Assembly (NCBI RefSeq): GCF_002222655.1
Contig: NZ_CP022423.1
Location: forward strand, 1-64,000
DNA: 64,000 bases
From: Vitreoscilla filiformis
GTDB lineage: Bacteria > Pseudomonadota > Gammaproteobacteria > Burkholderiales > Burkholderiaceae_C
Reading direction: 5' to 3'
A program made the position numbers and the translations under genes. Positions 33,772 to 43,391 of the stretch are shown in pieces (the first letter of the stretch is position 1; every line of letters starts with the position of its first letter). Under the pieces are notes generated by a model. It had not been told where the DNA came from. It did not search any database and saw only the letters and a list, made by a program, of their open reading frames with translations.

Positions 33772-34953
33772 TCAGCGCCCCGCCACCCGGTGCAACTGAC
33801 GCACGGTCATCCACCACCCCAACCCTGTCAGCACCAGACACACCGTCCAACTGTTTAGCACAGGCCACAGCCCCAGCGCATCGCCTTGCAGCACCCGATT
33901 CATCAGGGTGGCTTGCCCCAAACCCGGCACCCAGATGTGCCAAGCGGGTTCCCGTCCTCCGCCCAACTGCCCCAGCAAGGGCAACAGCGACACCAGCATC
34001 ACCAGCAACGAGCACCCCGCCTGCGCCTCCTTCACACTGCGCGCACGGATGGCCAACGCCATGAGCCACGCCGCCAGTGCCGAGGCCAGCGGCACCAGCA
34101 ACCACAACAACTTGGCAGCCTCCCAAGGGCCGTAGTCGAACCATTCGGCCATGCCTGGGTGGTTCAGCCCCCAACGGCCCAGCAGAAAACCCAGGCAGCT
34201 CAACAACGCAATCGCCAGACCGAGCAGTGAGGCCGCCGCCCACTTGCCCAACACCAGCGCCCACGGCGACACCGGACTCATCAGCAGCGGCGCCAGCGAA
34301 CCGCGCTCGCGCTCGCCGGCGGTGCTGTCCAGCGCGCTGTTCATGGTGCCGTAGAGCACCGCCATCAACACAAAAAACGGCAAACCCATCAGGGGTGATG
34401 GGCCACGCTTACCGGCATCCATCAAGGTTCGCATCTCCACTTGCACGGGCCGCACCAAGGACAGGGCCACCCCGCGCAGCGCCAATCGCAGCATGGCTTG
34501 CTCTTGGTTGAAGCCTTGCACCAGCGCTTGCACCTGGTTGGCCGCCACCTGGCCGCGTGTGCCGCCGGACGCCCACAGTGTCACGGTGGGTTGTCCGCCT
34601 TGGCGCCACACGGGGTCGAAGTCGGCAGGCACACGCAACACCGCGCCTTCGAGTTGGCGCTCGCGCAGTTGCGTTTCCCAGTCCGCCGGCGGGCCTTGGA
34701 CGCGGTAGCCCTGCCGCGCCGCGTAGTTCACCCACTGCGGCGCGTGCTCAGCCCCCACCACCCACAGCTCACGCGCTTGCACGCGCTGCGCCACATCACG
34801 CACCTCCCACGAAATCGCCACCAGCAACAGCGGCGCCAACAACACCGCACTCAGCAGCGTGATGAGCAAGGTGCGGCGGTCGCGCAGCATGTCCACACAT
34901 TCTTTGCGCAGCACGTGGCCCATGGCCGGCACATCTTGACGCCAACGCTTCAT
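33772..34953 (-). CDS. natB: ABC-2 type transporter permease (NatB-like)
   Basis: A 393-residue permease. One membrane helix lies near the N-terminus (about 28-50), a soluble periplasmic domain follows to about 170, and five or six helices end the protein. The layout and the STAGERERGSLAPLLMSPVSPWALVLGKW segment match NatB-type permeases of sodium or drug efflux systems. ATG 34953 overlaps the stop of the ATPase gene. The substrate is unknown. Confidence 0.85.
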   Translation of the reverse strand: MKRWRQDVPAMGHVLRKECVDMLRDRRTLLITLLSAVLLAPLLLVAISWEVRDVAQRVQARELWVVGAEHAPQWVNYAARQGYRVQGPPADWETQLRERQLEGAVLRVPADFDPVWRQGGQPTVTLWASGGTRGQVAANQVQALVQGFNQEQAMLRLALRGVALSLVRPVQVEMRTLMDAGKRGPSPLMGLPFFVLMAVLYGTMNSALDSTAGERERGSLAPLLMSPVSPWALVLGKWAAASLLGLAIALLSCLGFLLGRWGLNHPGMAEWFDYGPWEAAKLLWLLVPLASALAAWLMALAIRARSVKEAQAGCSLLVMLVSLLPLLGQLGGGREPAWHIWVPGLGQATLMNRVLQGDALGLWPVLNSWTVCLVLTGLGWWMTVRQLHRVAGR

Positions 34954-35711
34954 GGCCCGTCTCCCACATGATCGGCCCCAAACGCCAGATGCACGAACGC
35001 CGATTCGAAGTCGGTTTGTGCGGTGGCGGCCCGCAAGGCGTTTACCGTTCCCTGGGCCACGGTGCGCCCTTGCGCCACGATCACCACTTGATCGCTGAGC
35101 CGCTCGACCTCTTGCATGATGTGGGTGGACAGCACGATGCACTTGCCCGCCTCATCACGCAACCGCCGCAGGATGCGACGCAGCGCCCGGGTGGCCAGCA
35201 CGTCCAGCCCGTTGGTGGGCTCGTCCAGCACGATGTTGGGCGGATCATGAATCAGCGCCCGCGCCAGCGCGGTTTTCATGCGTTCCCCTTGGCTGAAACC
35301 GGCGGTCGGGCGATCCAACACCGCTTCCAGCTCCAGCCATTGCGCCAGTTGTTCGGTGCGCTGGCGGGCTTGCGCCTCGGCCAGCCCATGCAAACGGGCG
35401 TGGTACAGGATGTTTTCGCGGGCCGTCAGCCGGGTGTAGAGCCCGCGCTCGTCTGACAACCACCCCAGCCGCGCCCGCACCGCCCGAGGTTCGCGCAGCC
35501 CGTCCAAACCATCGATACGGATGCTGCCGTTGTCCGGCGACAGCAGGCCCGCGACCATGCGCAACGTGGTGGTTTTGCCAGCGCCATTGGGGCCGAGCAG
35601 CGCCGTGATACATCCGTCCGGCGCACACCAACTGACGTGGCGCACAGCCACCACCGCCGGTTGTCGCCACCCCGCCGCGAACCGGCAGGCCAGGTGTTCG
35701 ACCTCGATCAT
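34950..35711 (-). CDS. natA: ABC transporter ATPase (NatA-like)
   Basis: A 253-residue ATPase with Walker A GPNGAGKTTTLRM near residue 40, a signature FSQGERMKTALARAL, Walker B PPNIVLDEPTNGLDVLATRALR and the switch histidine in STHIMQEVERL. It pairs with the overlapping permease gene downstream. The start codon overlaps the stop of the upstream hydrolase gene, giving a three-gene operon. Confidence 0.92.
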   Translation of the reverse strand: MIEVEHLACRFAAGWRQPAVVAVRHVSWCAPDGCITALLGPNGAGKTTTLRMVAGLLSPDNGSIRIDGLDGLREPRAVRARLGWLSDERGLYTRLTARENILYHARLHGLAEAQARQRTEQLAQWLELEAVLDRPTAGFSQGERMKTALARALIHDPPNIVLDEPTNGLDVLATRALRRILRRLRDEAGKCIVLSTHIMQEVERLSDQVVIVAQGRTVAQGTVNALRAATAQTDFESAFVHLAFGADHVGDGP

Positions 35712-37201
35712 CGTGAACCTCCCGACGCGGGTTCCAAGGGCAGCACCGCCAGCGGGCGAGGTCGAGCGCGGGTGCAGCGCGGTGCGCCTTGTTGAACAAC
35801 CGCTTGCGCGGCCTCGTCATTGGGCGCATCGAGGAAACGGGCCACCAACTCGCCTACGCATCCTTGGCTGAGCTGCCCATGGCCTTGCCCTGGCATCACC
35901 AGCGATTGAGCCCGTGTGCCCAGTTGGGTTTGCAGCCGTTGCGCTTGAGACGGTGGCGTCACCGGATCCCACTCCCCCGACATCAACAGCGTCGCCACAG
36001 GCACCGGGCCGACGCGGTAAAACGCCTCCGGCACAGGGCCGCGTGGCCAACGGCGGCAGATGTCCCGGTACGGTGCCACCAGCGCTTGGGCCCCCGATGC
36101 GGCAGGCGCTTGCCACAACGCCGGGCCATCCTCCGAGCACAGCACCGAGAAGTGCATGCCGCTGGCCAGCCTGCTCTGTGCCTGTCCCAACGCCGCCGCC
36201 AGTCCGACCAGGGGCGTGAAACGCCCTGCCGCTGCGGCGTCGATCGCCAAAGGCAAACCCGCCGCCAAAAAAGGGGCGTACAGCGGCGCGTGAACCAGTG
36301 CCGCCAGCACCTCGTGCGTCAGGGTGAAGCGCTCAGGCTGACCACTCACGGGATGGGGCACCGTCACCTCACGCGGCAGCCCGGACTGCAACTGGCGCCA
36401 CTGGCGCCGCAACTGCGGATACTGCCGCGCACACGCCGCATCGGCCTCACAGCCGGCGAACATCCCTTCCAGAGCGCGTTGGCTGGCTTGCGCGGCACTG
36501 AGCGGCACATTCACATCCGGCGGCACCACCCCATCCAGCACCACACGGCGCACCCGCTGGGGCTGCTGGCGCAGGAATTCCAACGCCGCCCGGCTGCCAT
36601 ACGACACCCCGATCAGATTCCAGCGCTCCACCCCCAACGCCGCCCGCACCGCATCGACATCGGCCATGGCGATGGACGTGGTGTACTGGCGCACATCCCC
36701 GTGCGGCAGGGCCTGCAAACGTGCCAAACAGCGCTGGGCCATCGCGTTGGACGGCGGTTGCAGTTGGGCAGCCAACGTTCGAGGCGTGGGGTCATCCTCC
36801 TCGCAGCGCAGGGGGGCGCTGCGCCCCGTGCCACGTTGATCGATGAGCAGCACATCGCGCTGCGCCAGCACGGGTGCCAGCCAGGTGTGGAGCGGCCCCG
36901 CCAAATCGATGGCGCTTTGCCCTGGCCCCCCAGCGAAAAATACCACCGGATCGGCAGCGGGCCGACGGCTGCGTGCCGGCAGCATGGCCAGGTGCAGCGT
37001 CACCGTGCGCCCTTGGGGTGCGGCGGGGTCCAAAGGCCGCGTCAACACCCCACAGCGTGCGGCGCGCTCCACCCCCGGCAACCAGCATGCCGACCACGCC
37101 AGGTCGGCCTGTGCCACTGCCGGCCAGACCCACAGGCTGAACGCCAGCCCGAGCCACACACCGCACCAGCGGCGCGCCCCACCTCGTGTGCTTGTTTGCA
37201 T
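35708..37201 (-). CDS. Secreted alpha/beta hydrolase (proline iminopeptidase/TAP-like)
   Basis: A 497-residue protein with a cleavable signal peptide (about residues 1-32, ending PAVAQA). The hydrolase domain has the oxyanion segment VVFFAGGPGQSAIDL, DQRGTGRSAPL, the nucleophile LIGVSYGSRAALEF near residue 190, and a C-terminal TAP-like part with the acidic residue in MSGEWDPVTPP and the histidine in GQGHGQLSQGCV. It probably trims peptides or esters in the periplasm. It heads an operon with natAB by overlapping start and stop codons. Confidence 0.87.
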   Translation of the reverse strand: MQTSTRGGARRWCGVWLGLAFSLWVWPAVAQADLAWSACWLPGVERAARCGVLTRPLDPAAPQGRTVTLHLAMLPARSRRPAADPVVFFAGGPGQSAIDLAGPLHTWLAPVLAQRDVLLIDQRGTGRSAPLRCEEDDPTPRTLAAQLQPPSNAMAQRCLARLQALPHGDVRQYTTSIAMADVDAVRAALGVERWNLIGVSYGSRAALEFLRQQPQRVRRVVLDGVVPPDVNVPLSAAQASQRALEGMFAGCEADAACARQYPQLRRQWRQLQSGLPREVTVPHPVSGQPERFTLTHEVLAALVHAPLYAPFLAAGLPLAIDAAAAGRFTPLVGLAAALGQAQSRLASGMHFSVLCSEDGPALWQAPAASGAQALVAPYRDICRRWPRGPVPEAFYRVGPVPVATLLMSGEWDPVTPPSQAQRLQTQLGTRAQSLVMPGQGHGQLSQGCVGELVARFLDAPNDEAAQAVVQQGAPRCTRARPRPLAVLPLEPASGGSR

Positions 37202-37326
37202 GGGCAGATTTTCACTTGCTTGACCATCCTTCAGTCACTTTGAGCCAGGTCTTCAAAACGGCTGGCTTTCGTGTGCCCTGCAAGCTGGCAGCATCGCAAG
37301 GGTCAAATCCCAATTTGGAGACTGTC

Positions 37327-37935
37327 ATGAAGCTTTTTTACAGCCCTGGCGCTTGCTCGCTGTCCCCGCACATTGCCCTGCGTGAAGCGGGTTTGCCGTT
37401 CGAACTGGTGCTGGCCAGCCCGAAAACCAAACAACTGGCCGACGGCAGCGATTACCGCATCATCAACCCCAAAGGCCAGGTGCCCGCCCTGCTGCTGGAC
37501 GATGGCCAACTGCTGACCGAAGGCGCTGTCATCGTGCAGTACATCGCCGACCAAGTCGCCCCCAGCGAGCTGCTGCCCGCCGCCGGCACGATGGCGCGCT
37601 ACCGCGTGCTCGAATGGCTGAACTACATCACCACCGAATTGCACAAGAGTTTCGGCCCGCTGTTCAACCCCACCTTCCCGGTCGAAGGCAAACCGTTTTT
37701 CCAAAACGCGCTGCTGCAACGCTTGGCCTGGGTGGACAGCCAACTGGCCAGCCAACCCTACCTCACCGGTGAAGCGTTCACCGTGGCGGATGGTTACTTG
37801 TTTGTGGTGACGAATTGGACGAAATTCGTCGGGCTGGACATCTCGAACTTGCCGCACTTGGGCGCGTTCATGGGCCGCGTGGCGGCACGCCCCGCCGTGC
37901 AAGCCGCCCTCCAAGCGGAAGGCCTGCTGAAGTAA
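37327..37935 (+). CDS. gstA: Glutathione S-transferase
   Basis: A 202-residue beta-class-like glutathione transferase. The N-terminal thioredoxin-like domain starts MKLFYSPGACSLSPHIALREAGL with the family cysteine C10, and has NPKGQVPALLLDD (cis-Pro) and LLTEGAVIVQYIAD. The C-terminal helical domain contains YLTGEAFTVADGYLF. It detoxifies electrophiles or handles thiol adducts. The next gene encodes a pirin 14 bases on and may be co-transcribed. Confidence 0.94.
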   Translation: MKLFYSPGACSLSPHIALREAGLPFELVLASPKTKQLADGSDYRIINPKGQVPALLLDDGQLLTEGAVIVQYIADQVAPSELLPAAGTMARYRVLEWLNYITTELHKSFGPLFNPTFPVEGKPFFQNALLQRLAWVDSQLASQPYLTGEAFTVADGYLFVVTNWTKFVGLDISNLPHLGAFMGRVAARPAVQAALQAEGLLK

Positions 37936-37949
37936 CCCAGGAACGCACC

Positions 37950-38831
37950 ATGACCTCTGCCCCACCCGCTGTGCATCGCCCCCGGGCGCTGGAACACCTC
38001 ATTGCTGGCCGACCCACGCGGGACGGGGCGGGCGTCCAGCTCACGCGCTTGCTCACGCCAGCCCTGCACCAGCGGCTGGATCCGTTTTTGATGCTCGATC
38101 ATTTCGGTGCCGAAAGCGCGGACGGCTACATCGCCGGTTTCCCCGATCACCCGCATCGGGGTTTTGAAACCGTGACTTACATGATCGAAGGCCGCATGCG
38201 CCACCGCGATTCGGCCGGCCACCAAGGCTTGTTGGACAACGGCGCGGTGCAATGGATGACCGCCGGGCGCGGCGTGATTCACAGCGAAATGCCCGAGCAA
38301 GAAGATGGCCGCATGGAAGGGTTCCAACTTTGGCTGAACCTGCCCGCGCGCCAGAAAATGATGCCGGCGTGGTACCGCGACTTCCCCGCCGCATCGTTGC
38401 CGCGTTGGCACGACGAGGCCGGCGTGACGGTCACGGTGATTGCCGGGGCTTCCCACGGCGTGCCGGGAGCCGTTCAGCGAGCCCACACCGAGCCGCTTTA
38501 CCTGGTGGTGCAGATGGCCCCGGGCACCGTGTTTGAACAACCCCTGCCCTCGTCCCACAACGCGTTTCTGTGCGTGTATCGCGGTGCGATCCACGTCGAA
38601 GCGGAAATGGGTGGGGACGAGGTGCCCGCTGGGCCGCTGGCCTTGCTGGCCAACACCCCGGACAGCGACGGCGTGCGCCTGCGCAACGCCGGCACCACCG
38701 AGGCCCGACTGCTGTTGATCGCGGGCCGGCCTCTGGGTGAGCCCATCGTGTCCTACGGGCCGTTCGTGATGAACACCGAGGCCGAGATCGTTCAGGCCAT
38801 GCAGGACTATCGCAGTGGCCGCTTGGCCTGA
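37950..38831 (+). CDS. Pirin family protein
   Basis: A 293-residue bicupin. The metal-binding N-terminal cupin has FPDHPHRGFETVTYMIEG with its histidines and later HSEMPEQE. Bacterial pirins can act as quercetinases or as redox-linked regulators; the reaction here is unknown. ATG 37950 gives a normal start; the longer open frame overlaps the transferase gene. Gene pairs of a glutathione transferase and pirin suggest an electrophile or oxidative stress role. Confidence 0.92.
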   Translation: MTSAPPAVHRPRALEHLIAGRPTRDGAGVQLTRLLTPALHQRLDPFLMLDHFGAESADGYIAGFPDHPHRGFETVTYMIEGRMRHRDSAGHQGLLDNGAVQWMTAGRGVIHSEMPEQEDGRMEGFQLWLNLPARQKMMPAWYRDFPAASLPRWHDEAGVTVTVIAGASHGVPGAVQRAHTEPLYLVVQMAPGTVFEQPLPSSHNAFLCVYRGAIHVEAEMGGDEVPAGPLALLANTPDSDGVRLRNAGTTEARLLLIAGRPLGEPIVSYGPFVMNTEAEIVQAMQDYRSGRLA

Positions 38832-38849
38832 GCCTGCGCCACCGCGTTG

Positions 38850-38868
38850 CGCCGATCAGCGATCGGCG
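38850..38868. terminator. Hairpin between convergent pirin and DUF4397 genes
   Basis: CGCCGATC at 38850-38857 pairs perfectly with GATCGGCG at 38861-38868 around AGC. It lies 19 bases after the pirin stop and overlaps the last codons of the DUF4397 gene. No T run follows, so the terminator call is tentative. Confidence 0.35.
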
Positions 38869-40151
38869 TAAAACTTCACTTGCAGGGCGTTGGCGTCCGA
38901 CGAGGACGGCTTTTCCCAAATGAAGGCGGTGTAGACGCCTTGGCTGTCGAAGTCGTCGGTGTCGTTGTTGTAGATCTCGGTGGTTTGGGTCTCCACCAAC
39001 ACACTCAGATCGGTGCCAGCGGTGCGGGTCACGTAGGCCGAGGCTTCACCGTAGGCGATGTCGCTCGTGCCCGTGCTGGTGCCACCAACGCTCAGGGACA
39101 TGTTGTCACTCGACAGCGATGGCACCGCGTGAATCACCCGCAGCTTGAACGAGCTGGAAGCCGCCAAGCGGTTGTTATCCACAAACGCCGTCACCGTGGT
39201 ATCGCTGGCATCGGTGCCTGTGACCAGCAGGGTCACGTCGGTGCCCGCCTTGAGGGTCAGCGACTGCTCGGCCAGCGCCACGGCGTTGACCTTGGTCACC
39301 ACGGCAACCGTGCCAGCCGTCACCAACTGGTAGTCCGCCACCAGCGGCGACTTGGTGGCCGATTGCAGCGTTTCCCCATCGATCTTCATCGCCACCTTGC
39401 CGTTGGCCGACACCGCCGACACCACACGCACCCGCGCTTGGGTGTTGGCCAGCGACGTCAGACCGCCCCCTTGTTGCAACAGGTGGCCGTTGAGCAACAC
39501 ACCGCTGCTGCCAGGCGACAGCAACAGGGTGTAAACCTTCTGGGATTCGAACGTCACCGTCACGTCCAGGCGCACATCGTTGATGTCGCCGGCGGTGGTC
39601 ACGCGCAGGCGGTAGGTGCCGGCGTCCACCGTTTTGGGCGACTTGCGCGTCCCGCCCGACAGGCTCGAAGCGAACGACGAAGCGGAATCCAGCGTGTCAT
39701 CCACACCGGTGAAGAACACGTCCAGATCGCCGGCGTCCACCGAGGCGTTCAGCACGGCCAAGGTGGCCTCGCCTGAATTCGGGGTGTCCTCGTTTTCGAT
39801 GTAGTAGGCCAGCGCTGCATCGTCGCCCGACCAGCCGTAAAGCACGAAGGTGTAATCCTCGTCCGAGCTGAGGCTGACCGATTTGGCCACCAAGTCACTG
39901 GCCGAACCGCTGGCCCGCACCGTGACATCGATCGACCCACTGGACACATCCGAGTACCCGCTGACGGTGCCAAACTCGACGTCCGAAAACACCGTGTCCC
40001 CGTCCACCTTCATGCCCACACCGGTGTAGCTCGGGTTGACGTTGATGAAACGCACCTGGGCTTGTCCGCCATCGCTGTTGCTGCCACAACCCGTCAGCAC
40101 GGTGCTCAGGGGCGCTGCGGCCATGAAACTCAGGAAAGTTCGCTTTTTCAT
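38856..40151 (-). CDS. DUF4397 domain lipoprotein
   Basis: A 431-residue surface or periplasmic protein. It starts MKKRTFLSFMAAAPLSTVLTGC, a lipoprotein signal with the lipidation cysteine at about 22. Two DUF4397-type beta domains follow: VRFINVNPSYTGVGMKVDG near 35 and VRVVSAVSANGKVAMKIDG near 240, each with a later YTFVLYG or VTLLVTG strand. It is rich in Ser, Thr and Asp with few aromatic residues, typical of exported repeats. The role is unknown. Confidence 0.86.
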   Translation of the reverse strand: MKKRTFLSFMAAAPLSTVLTGCGSNSDGGQAQVRFINVNPSYTGVGMKVDGDTVFSDVEFGTVSGYSDVSSGSIDVTVRASGSASDLVAKSVSLSSDEDYTFVLYGWSGDDAALAYYIENEDTPNSGEATLAVLNASVDAGDLDVFFTGVDDTLDSASSFASSLSGGTRKSPKTVDAGTYRLRVTTAGDINDVRLDVTVTFESQKVYTLLLSPGSSGVLLNGHLLQQGGGLTSLANTQARVRVVSAVSANGKVAMKIDGETLQSATKSPLVADYQLVTAGTVAVVTKVNAVALAEQSLTLKAGTDVTLLVTGTDASDTTVTAFVDNNRLAASSSFKLRVIHAVPSLSSDNMSLSVGGTSTGTSDIAYGEASAYVTRTAGTDLSVLVETQTTEIYNNDTDDFDSQGVYTAFIWEKPSSSDANALQVKFYADR

Positions 40152-40200
40152 CGGGGCGTCCTGTATCGGTCGGTCTGTCGAAAATCGCGCGATTATGAAC

Positions 40201-41529
40201 TCAGCGCGTTGCTGGTGCGTTGCCCGCATCGGCGGGCAGCAGGGTCTCCAGGCAGTGTTCCTGAAGGCCGTAAAACGCTTTGATTTGGGCCACCTGGGCC
40301 CTCACCTGGGCGCGGTGCGCGGCTTCGTCATGGCGGGGCCGGGGGCGGCGAATCGCCAAAATCATTTTGTTCTTGCTGGTGTGCTCCAAGGCCACGAACT
40401 CGAACACCTGGGTGTCGTAGCCGTGGGCTTCGAGCAGCAGGGCGCGCAAGCTGTCGGTCACCATCTCGGCTTGCTGGCCCAAGTGGATGCCGTGTTGCAA
40501 CATCGGGCGCAGCACCTCCGGCAAGTGCATTTGCGGGCGGATTTGTTTGTGGCAGCACGGCGCGCTCAAGATGATGGCCGCCCCCGCCTTGACCCCTATG
40601 GCCAAGGCGAAGTCGGTGGCGGTGTCGCAAGCATGCAGGGCGATCATCACATCCAGCCGCGCCGGCACGTGGCTGCGCACGTCACCGCAGACGAAGTGCA
40701 AACCATCGAGTTGCCGCCGCCGCGCTGCGGCTTCGCACAACGTCACCAAGTCCTCGCGCAGCTCCACTCCGCTGACTTCAGCCTGCCAGCCGCGTGTGTG
40801 CGTCAGATGGTGGTGCGTGGCAAACGTCAGGTAACCCTTGCCGGCGCCAAAGTCCACCACGGTGACCGGGCTGGGCGTGCCTTGCGCCGTGAGCGGCGGG
40901 GTGAAGCGCGCTTCGTCCAGTGCGTGATCCAGCACCTCCACAAACTTGTTGATCTGCTTCCACTTGCGCGCCATCGCGGGCACCAAGCGCTGGCGTTCGT
41001 CGGTCACGCCCAAGTCCTGCAAGAACGGTGCGTCCAGCGAAAGAAAACGGCGCTTGGCCCGGTCATGGCCGGTGGCGGCGGGGGCTTCAGTGGGCGCTGC
41101 GGCGGCGGTGTGCGTCAGGCCGATCTTGCCGCGTTTGCTGATCATCAACTGCCATTCACCCTCGGTGGTGAACAAATGCCCGTGGCTGAACGCGCCGGTC
41201 TCGCTGAGCCACTCACGCACCCCGGCCAGGCCTTCGGCGATGGGGGGGTTTTTGGTGATGTCTCGCGTTTTGTGGTGATAAACCAGGCTCAGACAGGGTT
41301 CGCCCCGCAGCACGATCACCCGAGCACTCAACTTGAGCCAATCTCCCGCAGCCGCTCGGGGCTTGGCCAGCACCAGTTTGATGCAACTTTGATCGGCCAC
41401 GCTGCGGGCCAGCACCTCGAAAAAACGTTCGCGCCGAGCCAAGTCGGCCAGGGCTTGACGCTGCGAAGCCAGTGGGGTGTCACTCGATCCATCGGACGAT
41501 GGCACGGAAGGGGGAAAAGCGGCGCTCAT
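40201..41529 (-). CDS. SAM-dependent methyltransferase
   Basis: A 442-residue protein. The N-terminal 200 residues form an accessory domain, and the methyltransferase core has VTVVDFGAGKGYLTFATHHHL (SAM motif I) near 240, GVELREDLVTLCEAAA, and IALHACDTATDFALAIGV with a PCCHKQIRPQM motif near 330. These marks fit the methyltransferase-32-like group; the target is not known, RNA being a guess. ATG 41529 is used. It stands alone between the DUF4397 and DUF3299 genes. Confidence 0.82.
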   Translation of the reverse strand: MSAAFPPSVPSSDGSSDTPLASQRQALADLARRERFFEVLARSVADQSCIKLVLAKPRAAAGDWLKLSARVIVLRGEPCLSLVYHHKTRDITKNPPIAEGLAGVREWLSETGAFSHGHLFTTEGEWQLMISKRGKIGLTHTAAAAPTEAPAATGHDRAKRRFLSLDAPFLQDLGVTDERQRLVPAMARKWKQINKFVEVLDHALDEARFTPPLTAQGTPSPVTVVDFGAGKGYLTFATHHHLTHTRGWQAEVSGVELREDLVTLCEAAARRRQLDGLHFVCGDVRSHVPARLDVMIALHACDTATDFALAIGVKAGAAIILSAPCCHKQIRPQMHLPEVLRPMLQHGIHLGQQAEMVTDSLRALLLEAHGYDTQVFEFVALEHTSKNKMILAIRRPRPRHDEAAHRAQVRAQVAQIKAFYGLQEHCLETLLPADAGNAPATR

Positions 41530-41556
41530 GCGCCGATTGTCCCGCTGCTTCACCGT

Positions 41557-42114
41557 TCAGCGGCTGGCACCGCTGGCGTAACTCTCCGCCAAGCCGCCCT
41601 CGATGGCGTAACCGCTCACCCCTTGCGATGAAGTGGCCCGGCGCACCCGCAACACGCCCGACACCGTCACGGCTTCCATCGAACGCAGCGGGTGCGGCTT
41701 GGTCAAGATCACATGCACGATTTGGTTCGCTGGCGGCGGCGGCGTGTGGATGCACGCGCCAAAGTACGGCACCAACAACAGCTCACGCAGCGGCCCCAGT
41801 GGCCGATCGAGCGGCACCACGTAACCGGACAGGCGCAGCGCCCGGCCATCGAGTTCGGGGCGGGTGGGAGCGTTGTCCCAGGCGGCGCGCATTTCACGCA
41901 TCAGGGCTTGGGCACGGGCGCTGTTGTCGCTGAGTTGGGACAGGTCGCTGGTTTCTTGCGCCATGGCCTTCATCGGATTCCAGCCAGGAGGCATCAGTGC
42001 CGCCCAATCGAGTGGTTGGCCGGTGGGATCGGCCGCACGGGTCAGCTTCGTCCAGCCCAGCAAGCCCAAGGCCATCATCAGCCCACGGCGGCGCCACAGC
42101 GCATTCGATTCCAC
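41557..42114 (-). CDS. DUF3299 family exported protein of the zinc-starvation cluster
   Basis: A 185-residue protein with an N-terminal hydrophobic signal (MMALGLLGWTKLTRAA). The DUF3299 core is DGRALRLSGYVVPLDRPLGPLRELLLVPYFGACIHTPPPPANQIVHV. GTG 42114 is chosen because AAGGGGG lies 6 bases before it, next to the permease stop; ATG 42078 is the alternative. In Pseudomonas aeruginosa, a similar set, PA4063-PA4066, is Zur-controlled and ends in such a gene. Confidence 0.85.
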   Translation of the reverse strand: MESNALWRRRGLMMALGLLGWTKLTRAADPTGQPLDWAALMPPGWNPMKAMAQETSDLSQLSDNSARAQALMREMRAAWDNAPTRPELDGRALRLSGYVVPLDRPLGPLRELLLVPYFGACIHTPPPPANQIVHVILTKPHPLRSMEAVTVSGVLRVRRATSSQGVSGYAIEGGLAESYASGASR

Positions 42115-42116
42115 GT

Positions 42117-43391
42117 TCAACCCCCTTGCGGTGACAACCCATCGGCCAACGACAGCCGATACGCTCGCCACGCCGGCAGCATGCTGGCCCCCATGCCGGC
42201 GGCGATCATGCCACCGAGCCAAGCCCAGGGCAGGCGTTCCAGGCTCAAGGGCTGAAGGGTCACCCCCCACCAAATTTGGCTGGAAGGTGCCACCAGCGCC
42301 AGAACGCCCGCCGCCACCGCCGTGCCCAACAACACGCCCAAGGCGCTCACGCCCGTGCCTTCCAGCACCAGCAACCCCAGCAGATGGCGCGGCGCCGCCC
42401 CCACCGCACGCAGCACCGCCAGCTCGCGCCGCCGCTGTTCCAGCCCGGTGAGGATCACCGCCACCAGCCCCACCAAACTGACACCCGCCACCAAGGTGCT
42501 CAATACCCGCAGCGCTTGGCTGACGCTGCCCACCATGTCCCACAGCTCATCGAGCACCACACCGGGCAGGACGGCCATGAGCGGCTCGTTCTCTGCCGCC
42601 ATCACCCGGCGCTGCACGGCAAACACGGCGGTGCGGGTGTGCAGCCCCACCAGCGCTGCGGTAACGGTGCTTGGCGTCAAATTCATCTGCCGCGCTTGCT
42701 CGGGAGACACGCTCAGGCCCGGCATCGGCACCCCGGCCCACCAATCGACGTGCAACGCTTGCATGCCGCTCAACAAAATGTGGACAGAACGATCCACCGC
42801 CGTGCCCGTGCGCGCCAACACGCCCACGACCCGAAACGGCTTGTCCGCGTGCTGGGTGCCGGGCAACTGGCCGTCGCCGTGCGCCAACACCAGCCGATCC
42901 CCCAGTCGATGGCCGGCGCGTTCAGCCACTTCGGCGCCCAGCACCACATCGAACACATCGGCCATGGGTTGGCCTTGCTGGAAACGCAGCGTTTGCTGAT
43001 CCCCGTAGCGAAAATGGCGGAAGTAATCGGCGCTCGTGCCCACCACTGGGAAACCTCGGTAGGAATCCCCCAGCGCAATCGGGATCACCCAGGCCACGTC
43101 CGGATCGGCTTGCAGCGCCTGCACGCTGCGCCACGCGATGTTGTGGCTGGGATGGCCCAAGCGCATCACGGCGTACAGCAGCAACTGCACCGGGCTGGTT
43201 CGCGGCCCGACCACCAAGTCCGTGCCGGACACGGATTGCAGGAAGTTTTCGCGCACATCCTCCCGCACCCGCTCGACCATCAGCAGCAAAAACGCCGACA
43301 GCGCCACCGACATCACCACCCACGCCAGCCCAAACCGGCGATGCCAAGCGCTGCGCAGCGCCAACCGCCCCAGATGCCGCCAGGTGCTCAT
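42117..43391 (-). CDS. FtsX/MacB-like ABC permease of the zinc-starvation cluster
   Basis: A 424-residue permease with one N-terminal helix (about 22-42), a large periplasmic domain and three C-terminal helices (about 290-400), as in LolE/MacB proteins. The RRELAVLRAVGAAPRHLLGLLVLEG segment is the family's conserved loop. It pairs with the ATPase upstream, which overlaps its start by 4 bases. It might move a lipoprotein or a metal-linked compound; the substrate is unknown. Confidence 0.88.
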   Translation of the reverse strand: MSTWRHLGRLALRSAWHRRFGLAWVVMSVALSAFLLLMVERVREDVRENFLQSVSGTDLVVGPRTSPVQLLLYAVMRLGHPSHNIAWRSVQALQADPDVAWVIPIALGDSYRGFPVVGTSADYFRHFRYGDQQTLRFQQGQPMADVFDVVLGAEVAERAGHRLGDRLVLAHGDGQLPGTQHADKPFRVVGVLARTGTAVDRSVHILLSGMQALHVDWWAGVPMPGLSVSPEQARQMNLTPSTVTAALVGLHTRTAVFAVQRRVMAAENEPLMAVLPGVVLDELWDMVGSVSQALRVLSTLVAGVSLVGLVAVILTGLEQRRRELAVLRAVGAAPRHLLGLLVLEGTGVSALGVLLGTAVAAGVLALVAPSSQIWWGVTLQPLSLERLPWAWLGGMIAAGMGASMLPAWRAYRLSLADGLSPQGG